A stretch of DNA of 5,758 nt from JAWPMT01 sp964653795. GTDB lineage: Bacteria > Bacteroidota > Bacteroidia > Cytophagales > Cyclobacteriaceae. Under the pieces are notes generated by a model, which saw nothing but the letters and a program-made list of their open reading frames with translations, was not told the DNA's origin and made no database searches. The translations under genes were made by a program, and so were the position numbers. The stretch lies in assembly GCA_964653795.1 (NCBI GenBank), contig CAZZHO010000240.1, forward strand, positions 1-5,758, in the 5' to 3' direction. Below, in pieces: positions 1 to 5,758 of the stretch (its first letter is position 1; every line of letters begins with the position of its first letter).

Positions 1-1
1 A

Positions 2-400
2 TACGAGATGTCACCCACGTCAGCAGCATCACCTTTTGTTTATTCTTTCCTTGAAGAAGGAACAAACGGCTTTGTAGCAGATGAGTTGGCAACACTCGCC
101 AAAGCACTTGAGGTGGATGCTTTACTCACTGTACAATTATCCACTCTCTATCAAACAAGTACCATCTCCTACTCAAGCATAGAATTCATTCTTCATGGAG
201 TCGACGAGTCTGAAGCAGAAGGAGAACGAGGATGTATCCTTACAACCTATTCCCTATATCCCGACTTCCCGTATCCGTTCGTCTCCATTAGGAATGGCAA
301 AACTTATTCTGAGAGATTTGGGGCCTATCGCAAGCTTCTTGAAAGATCTACTGAGAACTACCTGCAGTATACAAGTGAAGTAATAGAAGATCTGTTTTAA
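2..400 (+). CDS. C-terminal part of an unrecognised protein (5' end outside window)
   Basis: I do not recognise this protein. The reading frame is open from base 2 to the TAA at 398-400 and gives 132 residues. The ATG at base 8 has no visible ribosome-binding site in the few bases before it, and the frame does not close to its left, so I treat it as an internal Met of a longer protein. The visible part has no membrane segment. It shows an Asn-Gly-Phe plus acidic/alanine-rich helix, then LAKALEVDALLTVQLST, which looks like a helix followed by a buried beta strand. A second strand follows (SSIEFILHGV), then an acidic turn (DESEAEGERG), another strand (CILTTYSLYP), and a helical, charged C-terminus. 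The 'ALxVDALLxVxL' pattern is loosely reminiscent of periplasmic lipoprotein families in which a protein reports 'A..LGADAVL', such as CsgG/LpoB/GNA1162-like folds. That is a resemblance, not an assignment. The gene converges on malQ and overlaps it by 4 bases, so the two are not co-transcribed. Confidence 0.75.
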   Translation, partial: YEMSPTSAASPFVYSFLEEGTNGFVADELATLAKALEVDALLTVQLSTLYQTSTISYSSIEFILHGVDESEAEGERGCILTTYSLYPDFPYPFVSIRNGKTYSERFGAYRKLLERSTENYLQYTSEVIEDLF

Positions 401-3111
401 TAGTCAGCTTTTCTCCCTCCCTGATCTACTAGTTGTCGCAGCATCCCATTAAAGTCTTCTTCATCCAAGAGTTGCTCTAAAGAAATATGCATCCTGTATC
501 GCCAATAGTGCTGAGTAATTGCCGGCACATTAATCCTTTCATCTTCCGGTGACTCTCGCCTAAGGTTCATATCCATAGCCAGGAAGTCCTGGAGAGGAAA
601 AATGGCTAACATGCTCGGGGAATGCATATGTTGATTGATAACATCTCTAGCAATCCATGGCTCACAGAAATAAGGTGCTCCTCCACTTAAACCCAAGATC
701 TGATTATAAAATCTCTGTGTCTGGTCTTGATCTTCCTGCCACCACTCACGGAGACTGGACATGTCATGACTTCCTGTACTGCAAACACTCAAATAAGGAT
801 TATCCGCAGGATGCAAGAACTCTCTATCATCATTGGGCATTCTTTGAATGGCAAGAGACAAAAGAGAAAGCTCGTCCATTACACCCGGCACACTGGCGGG
901 AACCATACCAAGATCTTCTCCTCCTATCAGCATATCCGTAGCATCCTTGATAGCAGGAAGTTTCCGCATGGCGCTATCTCTCCAGAAATCATTGTGTCTA
1001 TGATAGAAGAAATGCACGTACAGTTCATTAAGACGACTTTTGGTGTAATCGTCAAGCTCACGATAAGAATAGGTACTATGGAACCCTATTCTCGGATTCC
1101 AAGCTTCTCCATTACTCAATGGAGCCTCCAAGAAAAGTACCTCGCCTAAAAGTCGATATAGGTTATTCCTTAGCCAATTAATAAAGTCAGCATTGTCTGG
1201 TTCGGCATCAACCCAACCATCAAAAATCTCTTTCACTTTCCGTTGTGTATCGACATGAGGTTTTAACCGATAGCACCCCTGCGAATACTCGTCCAGATAA
1301 TCGTCAAAAACCATATGAGCATGATTCCCAAAAATCTCATAGACCATGTGCGTTCGGACATATGGCGTTGCAAACCGCTGAGGATCAAATCCAATGCCCC
1401 AATTTCCAAACTCCGAATTATGGATCGGCATAGCGGGGTTGAATCTTCCCATGAGGCCCTCCACATGTTCCCATGGAATCTCCCAAATCCTAAAGAAACC
1501 AAGAATATGGTCGATCCTGAATACATCAAAGTACTCGGACATCTTTACCAACCGATCACGCCACCACTCAAAATCATCCTCGGCCATCTTCTCCCAGTTA
1601 TAAGTCGGAAAGCCCCAATTCTGACCGGAAATGGAAAAGTCATCGGGGGGAGCTCCTGCCTGACAGTCCATATTATACAACTCTGGCTTGATCCACGCAT
1701 CAACTGAATTTCTATAAATACCAATTGGGATATCACCCTTCAATACCACCCCTTGAGACCTTGCATATTCAGACGCCTCTTTCAATTGCTTATCAAGATG
1801 ATATTGAATGTAGTAGTGTATAGCGATATCGGAAAACTGATCTGCTGAAGGGTCAGCCAGCTCTTGGAGTTTGGCCTCATCTACAATTGCATATTCATCC
1901 CACTTTGTAAAGTCAGGAGTATTGTATCTATCCCTCAGGTAACTAAAGCAGGCATATGGCAGTAACCAGCTTTCATTTTCTTGGAAGAAGGCTTTGAAAG
2001 CTTTGCTCTTCAAAAAGCTCTCCTTCTTTTCATCGAAACTTAGCTTAAAGAAGTCTGACTTCATGACCATAACGGCTTCATAGTCCACTTCTGCCAACTT
2101 GTTTAGTCGCTGTGCTTCCTGATCTATTTGCTTTTGCTTTTTCTTATTTTTTAGTCCACCCATGGCCTGCATATTGGCATACATTGGGTGTAAGGCATGT
2201 ACTGAAATGGCCGCATACGGGTACGAATCCACCCATGTGTGAGTAGCAACTGTATCGTTAACCGGGAGAATTTGTACAATTTTCATCCCGGTTTTTACGG
2301 ACCAATCAACCATCGTATTGATATCCGTAAACTCACCAACTCCTCCTCCCTTATCCGATCGAAGCGAGAAAACAGGAATAGCCACGCCAGCAGCTTTCCA
2401 GCTACCAACTGGGTATTCAAAGTATTCATCTGAAATGATCACGGAAGACTTCTTCAGGTCATATGCCTGGAAGTATCTGTTATCACGATTTTCCCAGGTA
2501 ACTACCCTCTTCTCCTCGTGACTGTAAATCACATACTTATATTCAAAGGGAGTCTTAACTCCTTTTGCTGCAATGCTTGCTGACCATACTGGATAGGTTG
2601 AATCATCCATCAAAACGACTTTAGATTCATCCCATTCTCCCAACTCCTTGATTGATCCAATAATACCAAAAGAGTAGTCTTTCCCAATTCTTGGAGCTCT
2701 GATCTGGAAACGGATGTAAGATCCAGAGACGGTCTTTCCAACATTACTTTTTTCTCCTTCACGAGTGAAAAAGGCCTTTTTAAAAGGCGATGTATACAAG
2801 GAATTATCAGGATGATTTGATGACCGCCAATTGTCCTTTACACGAAGAGCACCTTCGTCTTTACCTAGATTCAGCTTTCTTTCGTCACCGAACTCGTAGA
2901 AGATGGCACCATTATTTTCATCCTTCAAAAAGTATCGATATGAAAAATTTTGAGACTTTGTTTCAATCTCTAACTCCCATTGCTCCCCTGGCCCAGGCGT
3001 TAAAGGAACCGCCTTCGATTCATCAAATGATCCAAGCTCCTCTATCGATCCGGATATATAAATTCCTTGCCCCCAGTGGGTTCTATAATCGATCTGAAAT
3101 TTAATTTTCAC
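397..3111 (-). CDS. malQ: 4-alpha-glucanotransferase (amylomaltase), GH77 with two N-terminal CBM20 modules, DPE2-like
   Basis: The enzyme transfers alpha-1,4-glucan units between malto-oligosaccharides, releasing glucose or short maltodextrins. In DPE2-type enzymes maltose is the donor and a branched glycogen-like polysaccharide the acceptor. Two CBM20 starch-binding modules come first, at residues about 1-95 and 131-230; each carries the SI-x-ELG-x-(F/W)-DESK signature (22-33 and 153-164). The GH77 domain runs from about 240 to 900. It has GDIPIGI (459-465) and GAPPDDFSISGQNWGFPTYNW (486-506). The expected catalytic residues are nucleophile Asp534 in FRIDH, acid/base Glu732 in GGEDLG and the third acid Asp783 in GSHDM. 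The 198 residues between nucleophile and acid/base far exceed the 47-48 of short amylomaltases, so there is a large insertion (about 548-722), as in plant DPE2. At 904 residues it matches DPE2-like proteins (about 950), not E. coli MalQ (694). A Lys-rich patch lies at 321-328. There is no signal peptide, so it should be cytoplasmic. The start is GTG at 3109-3111: CBM20 homology begins at once (KIKFQIDYR) and an in-frame TGA lies at 3139-3141. It sits 19 bp downstream of the GH31 gene and is very likely co-transcribed with it. Substrate preference is inferred from architecture. Confidence 0.95.
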   Translation of the reverse strand: MKIKFQIDYRTHWGQGIYISGSIEELGSFDESKAVPLTPGPGEQWELEIETKSQNFSYRYFLKDENNGAIFYEFGDERKLNLGKDEGALRVKDNWRSSNHPDNSLYTSPFKKAFFTREGEKSNVGKTVSGSYIRFQIRAPRIGKDYSFGIIGSIKELGEWDESKVVLMDDSTYPVWSASIAAKGVKTPFEYKYVIYSHEEKRVVTWENRDNRYFQAYDLKKSSVIISDEYFEYPVGSWKAAGVAIPVFSLRSDKGGGVGEFTDINTMVDWSVKTGMKIVQILPVNDTVATHTWVDSYPYAAISVHALHPMYANMQAMGGLKNKKKQKQIDQEAQRLNKLAEVDYEAVMVMKSDFFKLSFDEKKESFLKSKAFKAFFQENESWLLPYACFSYLRDRYNTPDFTKWDEYAIVDEAKLQELADPSADQFSDIAIHYYIQYHLDKQLKEASEYARSQGVVLKGDIPIGIYRNSVDAWIKPELYNMDCQAGAPPDDFSISGQNWGFPTYNWEKMAEDDFEWWRDRLVKMSEYFDVFRIDHILGFFRIWEIPWEHVEGLMGRFNPAMPIHNSEFGNWGIGFDPQRFATPYVRTHMVYEIFGNHAHMVFDDYLDEYSQGCYRLKPHVDTQRKVKEIFDGWVDAEPDNADFINWLRNNLYRLLGEVLFLEAPLSNGEAWNPRIGFHSTYSYRELDDYTKSRLNELYVHFFYHRHNDFWRDSAMRKLPAIKDATDMLIGGEDLGMVPASVPGVMDELSLLSLAIQRMPNDDREFLHPADNPYLSVCSTGSHDMSSLREWWQEDQDQTQRFYNQILGLSGGAPYFCEPWIARDVINQHMHSPSMLAIFPLQDFLAMDMNLRRESPEDERINVPAITQHYWRYRMHISLEQLLDEEDFNGMLRQLVDQGGRKADY

Positions 3112-3124
3112 TGCTATTCTATTA

Positions 3125-3132
3125 TCCTTTCT
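3125..3132 (-). promoter_or_regulatory. Probable ribosome-binding site for malQ, overlapping the GH31 stop codon
   Basis: On the minus strand the bases read AGAAAGGA, followed by 13 bases and then the GTG start of malQ. The first two bases are the last two of the TAG stop codon of the GH31 gene (3131-3133). This is the only purine-rich Shine-Dalgarno-like stretch in the 19-bp gap. The spacing is longer than the usual 5-9 bases, so ribosomes may reach the GTG by re-initiation after finishing the GH31 gene. The first part is seen in the sequence; the coupling is inferred. Confidence 0.45.
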
Positions 3133-5500
3133 ACCAACTCACAATTTGTTCCGACGAATCCAGGCTCTTGTTTAGCACAAACACTGTGGATCTTTCAACT
3201 CTACCTTCTTCAGCAAAAGCATCGAATTGAGAAATAGGCTCGAAATATGAGAAATCCACCATTTTCTCAGCTCCCGAAACATCTTCGTAACCATGAAGTA
3301 CAATTTCCAATTTCGAAAAAGCAGAAGGATAGTTCCCTTCAGGTGCTGATATCTTCAATTCATTGCTTCCATTGAATTCGATTAATCTCGAAGCAGAAGA
3401 TCCTTTCCGGTAGTCAAGAGACTTTCCGTCATCCTCATATAATTCAAATTTATCTCCGCTCTGCCCTGCATAAAGGTGAAGTGTCAAGGTACCATCATGC
3501 TCCTCGTCTGTATACTGCACCAATGGCTGCATGGGTAAAATCGCACCTGCCTTGACAAACAATGGCAGTCTCTCGATGGGACAGTCTGCATAAATGACCT
3601 GACCTCCTTCATGCAGTTCGCCGGAATGTAGATCATACCAATTACCTTCTGGTAAATAGACTTTTGTTATTTGCTTGTCACTTTCGACTGGAGCTACCAA
3701 TATAGATGGACCAAATAGGAATTGATTCTGGAACCTATGATCATAGATATTTTGGTCATGGGTATAATCCAATGCTAAACTGCGGCTAATAGGTAGACCG
3801 GTTAGGGTAGCCTCCCTGAAGTATGTGTACACATATGGAAGCAGTCGATACCGTAGGTTGATATAGTTTCTTGATATTTCTTCCACTTCTTCACCAAAGG
3901 CCCAAGGTTCAGCATCTGCCGTATTCACAAAAGTGTGGGCCCTTAAAAATGGCTGGAAAACCGCTATAGAGAGCCACCTAGCAAAGAGCGCAACCTCAGT
4001 CCTTCCAGCAAAACCAGCAATATCATTTCCAGTAAAAGCAACCCCTGACAGACCAACTCCTGAAACCATTCGACATCCAAGCATCATATGTTCGTCCGTT
4101 GATACATTGTCTCCTGTCCAAAGAATTCCGTAGCGCTGAAATCCAGAGTATGCCGCCCTGGTAATGGTAAAAGTCCTTTTATTCTCAGCCAGTTTTTCTA
4201 CTCCCTCTTTGGTAGCTCGAGCCATCTGTGTACCATAGACATTCCTCGCTTCTTTACTACTGGTTTTATGACCATCGTAATCAAACTCCATAAGGTTCGG
4301 CATGAAGTTGCCCCATGAGGCTATCTCATTCATATCATTCCAGAAACCTTCAACTCCTTGATCCACGAGCTCTTCGAATTTCTTGCCCCACCACTCACGT
4401 ACATCCGGTCTGGTAAAATCCGGGAAATGGCAGGTTCCTGGCCAAACATCAGCCGAGTATAGACCTCCATCTGGAAATTTCACAAATACATCCTTCTCCA
4501 GCCCATCGTGATAGGTCTCATAGCCTTCCTCGATCTTCACTCCGGGATCAATAATCACAGTAATATGAAAGCCATCCTCCTTCAGTTCGGAAATCATTGA
4601 TTTCGGGTTAGGGAATCTTTCTTTATCCCAGGTAAAAAGCTTATAGTCCTTCATGTAGTGTATGTCATGATACAATACATCACATGGTATTTTCTTATCT
4701 CTAAAAGTCTTAGCGACAGTGGTCATTTCATGCTCTGGATAATAGCTATATCGACATTGTTGATACCCTATTCCCCATTTAGGAGGCATTTCCATACGAC
4801 CAGTCAACCAAGTGTATGCCTCAATAATCTCCGCTACCGTTTTTCCTGAGAAGAGATAGTAATTAATATCTCCACCTTCCGCGGTAAAGGATGAAAATCG
4901 ATGATTACTAGCTCCAAAATTGAAATGAGATTTATAAGAGTTATCTAGAAAGACGCCATAGACTCTCCCACTGTGAATGCCAATATAAAAAGGAATGGTG
5001 CTGTAAATAGGATCTGTAGATGCCCCGTAGCCAAAAGCATCTGTATTCCAATTGGTGAAACCCTCTCCTCTTTTATCCAGGTTTCCTGTTTTTTCGCCAA
5101 GACCAATAAATCTTTCTCCTTCCTGAAGTGTCTTGTAAACCGCAGCATGATCTCCGTTGAAGCCTGCCCCCAATCCAGGGTCGTCTGACACGAGCGTTTC
5201 TCCTTCCAGATTGGTAAGATTTATTCTGAAACTTTTTTTATCAATCACCAAATGAGCTGAGTCAGTCTCGATCGTCACGGATTGAGCTTCTTCAGAAATT
5301 GCGGATTTCGCTATTTCAGGTTCCTGAATTACAGCGTAGGAAAAATTTCTAAAATTTTCCTCTTTCGTAATGTGAATTCGGAAAATATCCGGTCTGTAGA
5401 CAGACACTTTGAATCGAGCTTCCTCCGTGCTCCCAACTACTTCATTCTCCTTGCAAACGATTGTTTGCACAGCACTCATAGATTTGAATAAATGACCCAT
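3131..5500 (-). CDS. Alpha-glucosidase, glycoside hydrolase family 31, cytoplasmic
   Basis: The predicted enzyme is a retaining exo-acting glucosidase that removes alpha-linked glucose from non-reducing ends of maltose and malto-oligosaccharides. Domains in order: an N-terminal beta-sandwich related to galactose mutarotase (about 25-235), the GH31 TIM barrel (about 237-575), a C-terminal beta domain (about 580-660), a DUF5110-like domain with ELYEDDG (686-692), and a short tail ending IVSW. The nucleophile is Asp389 in GFWNDMNE (385-392) and the acid/base Asp464 in WTGDN (461-465). Substrate-site residues seen include Asp279 (YHDIHY), the WPGTCHFPDF stretch (353-362) and His522 (FLRAHT). GNDIAGF (491-497) is the usual late-barrel motif. 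The acid/base loop reads DNVSTDEHM, where many GH31 enzymes have Trp in place of the second Asp; I associate this form with a Bacteroidota clade. The 789-residue length is normal. No hydrophobic signal segment follows Met1. An in-frame TAA 12 bp upstream limits the start to 5500; Met8 (5479) is the only close alternative, and neither has a clear Shine-Dalgarno sequence. It is the first gene of an operon with malQ. Exact linkage specificity (alpha-1,4 versus 1,6 or 1,3) cannot be read from the motifs. Confidence 0.95.
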   Translation of the reverse strand: MGHLFKSMSAVQTIVCKENEVVGSTEEARFKVSVYRPDIFRIHITKEENFRNFSYAVIQEPEIAKSAISEEAQSVTIETDSAHLVIDKKSFRINLTNLEGETLVSDDPGLGAGFNGDHAAVYKTLQEGERFIGLGEKTGNLDKRGEGFTNWNTDAFGYGASTDPIYSTIPFYIGIHSGRVYGVFLDNSYKSHFNFGASNHRFSSFTAEGGDINYYLFSGKTVAEIIEAYTWLTGRMEMPPKWGIGYQQCRYSYYPEHEMTTVAKTFRDKKIPCDVLYHDIHYMKDYKLFTWDKERFPNPKSMISELKEDGFHITVIIDPGVKIEEGYETYHDGLEKDVFVKFPDGGLYSADVWPGTCHFPDFTRPDVREWWGKKFEELVDQGVEGFWNDMNEIASWGNFMPNLMEFDYDGHKTSSKEARNVYGTQMARATKEGVEKLAENKRTFTITRAAYSGFQRYGILWTGDNVSTDEHMMLGCRMVSGVGLSGVAFTGNDIAGFAGRTEVALFARWLSIAVFQPFLRAHTFVNTADAEPWAFGEEVEEISRNYINLRYRLLPYVYTYFREATLTGLPISRSLALDYTHDQNIYDHRFQNQFLFGPSILVAPVESDKQITKVYLPEGNWYDLHSGELHEGGQVIYADCPIERLPLFVKAGAILPMQPLVQYTDEEHDGTLTLHLYAGQSGDKFELYEDDGKSLDYRKGSSASRLIEFNGSNELKISAPEGNYPSAFSKLEIVLHGYEDVSGAEKMVDFSYFEPISQFDAFAEEGRVERSTVFVLNKSLDSSEQIVSW

Positions 5501-5522
5501 TTTTTTCGTTTAAAACAGCAGC

Positions 5523-5556
5523 GAAAAATACTCAAAAACCTCCAATAAGCAGCAAA
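5523..5556 (-). promoter_or_regulatory. Weak candidate promoter for the GH31-malQ operon
   Basis: On the minus strand TTTG (5556-5553) is followed by 22 bases and then TATTTTTC (5530-5523). This resembles the Bacteroidota promoter pattern TTTG, 17-23 bases, TAnnTTTG, but the final G of the -7 element is C. A start site just after 5523 would give a leader of roughly 15-20 bases before the ATG at 5500. No better match was found on this strand between 5501 and 5693, and the region is AT-rich enough for this to occur by chance. Confidence 0.3.
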
Positions 5557-5590
5557 AAGCGAATTCTCGTCGAAATATGAACAGCTCCAA

Positions 5591-5607
5591 TTTTCATGAT
5601 ATGAAAA
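5591..5607. promoter_or_regulatory. Perfect 17-bp inverted repeat, candidate operator in the divergent intergenic region
   Basis: The bases read TTTTCAT, GAT, ATGAAAA: two 7-bp arms that are exact reverse complements around a 3-base centre. The site lies almost midway between the GH31 start (5500) and the aldolase start (5694). It is about 50 bp upstream of the aldolase -7 element and about 35 bp upstream of the candidate -33 of the GH31 operon. The short 3-base loop, the absence of GC pairs in most of the arms and the lack of a following T run argue against a terminator. The geometry suits a dimeric DNA-binding regulator. No regulator gene is present, so its role is inferred. Confidence 0.4.
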
Positions 5608-5656
5608 GCGGAAATCGATATTATTTTCAGATTCTTTTTCCTCTTAAAACAAAACA

Positions 5657-5664
5657 TATCTTTG
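5657..5664 (+). promoter_or_regulatory. Candidate -7 promoter element for the aldolase gene
   Basis: TATCTTTG is an exact match to the Bacteroidota -7 consensus TAnnTTTG. It ends 29 bases before the ATG at 5694, which leaves a short leader of about 20-25 bases. The -33 element is poor: only a T-rich stretch (CTTTTTC, 5634-5640) lies at about the right distance (16-17 bases), with no TTG. There is no purine-rich ribosome-binding site before the ATG, which is common in this phylum. Confidence 0.5.
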
Positions 5665-5693
5665 CCCTCAAATTCTAATACCTTTTTGAACTT

Positions 5694-5758
5694 ATGAAAT
5701 TCAGACCAGGAGTACTTGCCGGTCAAGAAGTGACTGACCTACTGAACTACGCAAACGA
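5694..5758 (+). CDS. fbaA: Class II fructose-bisphosphate aldolase, N-terminal fragment (cut by window end)
   Basis: The first 21 codons read MKFRPGVLAGQEVTDLLNYAN, and the frame is still open at the right edge. This matches the N-terminus typical of E. coli-type class II aldolases: a short lead, then (K/R)PGV-x-x-G-x-(D/E)V, then a helix ending near YA(N/K)E, just before the ALPAVN segment that should follow outside the window. Class II aldolases are zinc-dependent and cleave fructose-1,6-bisphosphate to glyceraldehyde-3-phosphate and dihydroxyacetone phosphate in glycolysis, or run in reverse in gluconeogenesis. None of the metal or Schiff-base-discriminating residues is visible here, so the call rests on the N-terminal pattern alone. 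The gene is divergent from the GH31-malQ operon, with 193 bp between the start codons. The ATG at 5694 is the only plausible start near the promoter-like element. Confidence 0.75.
   Translation, partial: MKFRPGVLAGQEVTDLLNYAN

Noticed and set aside
727..1149. 140-residue plus-strand frame opposite malQ
   Set aside because: It lies wholly inside the catalytic region of malQ, whose own frame carries conserved active-site motifs, and the translation resembles no protein family.
1315..1707. 130-residue plus-strand frame opposite malQ
   Set aside because: It is antisense to the GH77 core, including the GAPPD and RIDH motifs, and has no ribosome-binding site or recognisable domain.
4945..5188. 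Overlapping short frames on both strands inside the GH31 N-terminal domain
   Set aside because: They are out-of-frame readings of a region whose GH31 frame is continuous and conserved; there is no sign of a frameshift or nested gene.
5440..5500. Signal peptide at the N-terminus of the GH31 protein
   Set aside because: The first 20 residues hold charged and polar positions (Lys6, Lys17, Glu18, Glu20) and no hydrophobic run long enough for export, nor a lipobox at Cys16.
5591..5607. The dyad as a rho-independent terminator
   Set aside because: The stem is almost all A:T pairs, the loop is three bases, and no gene ends nearby on either strand.
5650..5658. CAAAACATA on the plus strand, read as a minus-strand TAnnTTTG promoter for GH31
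   Set aside because: The spacing inside the element is one base too long (TATGTTTTG), and it would give a leader of about 150 bases; it also overlaps the better plus-strand match.
5532..5726. 64-residue minus-strand frame across the divergent spacer
   Set aside because: It starts inside the aldolase gene on the opposite strand, spans both candidate promoters and the dyad, and its Lys/Phe/Ile-rich translation reflects AT-rich DNA rather than a folded protein.

Overview
The window looks like ordinary chromosomal DNA from a member of the Bacteroidota, probably an environmental Cytophagales-like or flavobacteria-like bacterium. Four things point that way: a moderately AT-rich composition, weak or absent Shine-Dalgarno sequences, a TAnnTTTG-type promoter element, and protein variants (a CBM20-CBM20-GH77 glucanotransferase and a GH31 enzyme with the DNVSTDEHM active-site motif) that I associate with this phylum. 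The assignment is by family resemblance only; there is no rRNA or other marker gene here.

Layout, left to right. (1) Bases 2-400, plus strand: the C-terminal 132 residues of an unrecognised protein that enters from the left edge. (2) Bases 397-3111, minus strand: a complete 904-residue 4-alpha-glucanotransferase (malQ, GH77) of the DPE2-like architecture, starting with GTG. Its stop codon overlaps the stop codon of the first gene. (3) Bases 3131-5500, minus strand: a complete 789-residue cytoplasmic GH31 alpha-glucosidase lying 19 bp upstream of malQ, almost certainly in the same transcript. (4) Bases 5501-5693: a 193-bp AT-rich divergent intergenic region with a good candidate promoter for the right-hand gene, a weaker candidate for the GH31-malQ operon, and a perfect 17-bp dyad between them. 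(5) Bases 5694-5758, plus strand: the first 21 codons of what looks like a class II fructose-bisphosphate aldolase, cut by the right edge.

The genes fit an intracellular maltose/maltodextrin route. The GH77 enzyme would disproportionate maltose or malto-oligosaccharides, with its two starch-binding modules holding a glycogen-like acceptor. The GH31 enzyme would trim glucose from non-reducing ends. The glucose released would enter glycolysis, where the divergently transcribed aldolase acts. Neither glucan enzyme shows a signal peptide, so both are expected in the cytoplasm, downstream of an uptake system that is not in this window.

I found no mobile element, CRISPR array, RNA gene or clearly new system. 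The points most worth a second look are the long insertion in the GH77 catalytic domain, the intergenic dyad, and the convergent overlap of stop codons that leaves no room for a terminator.
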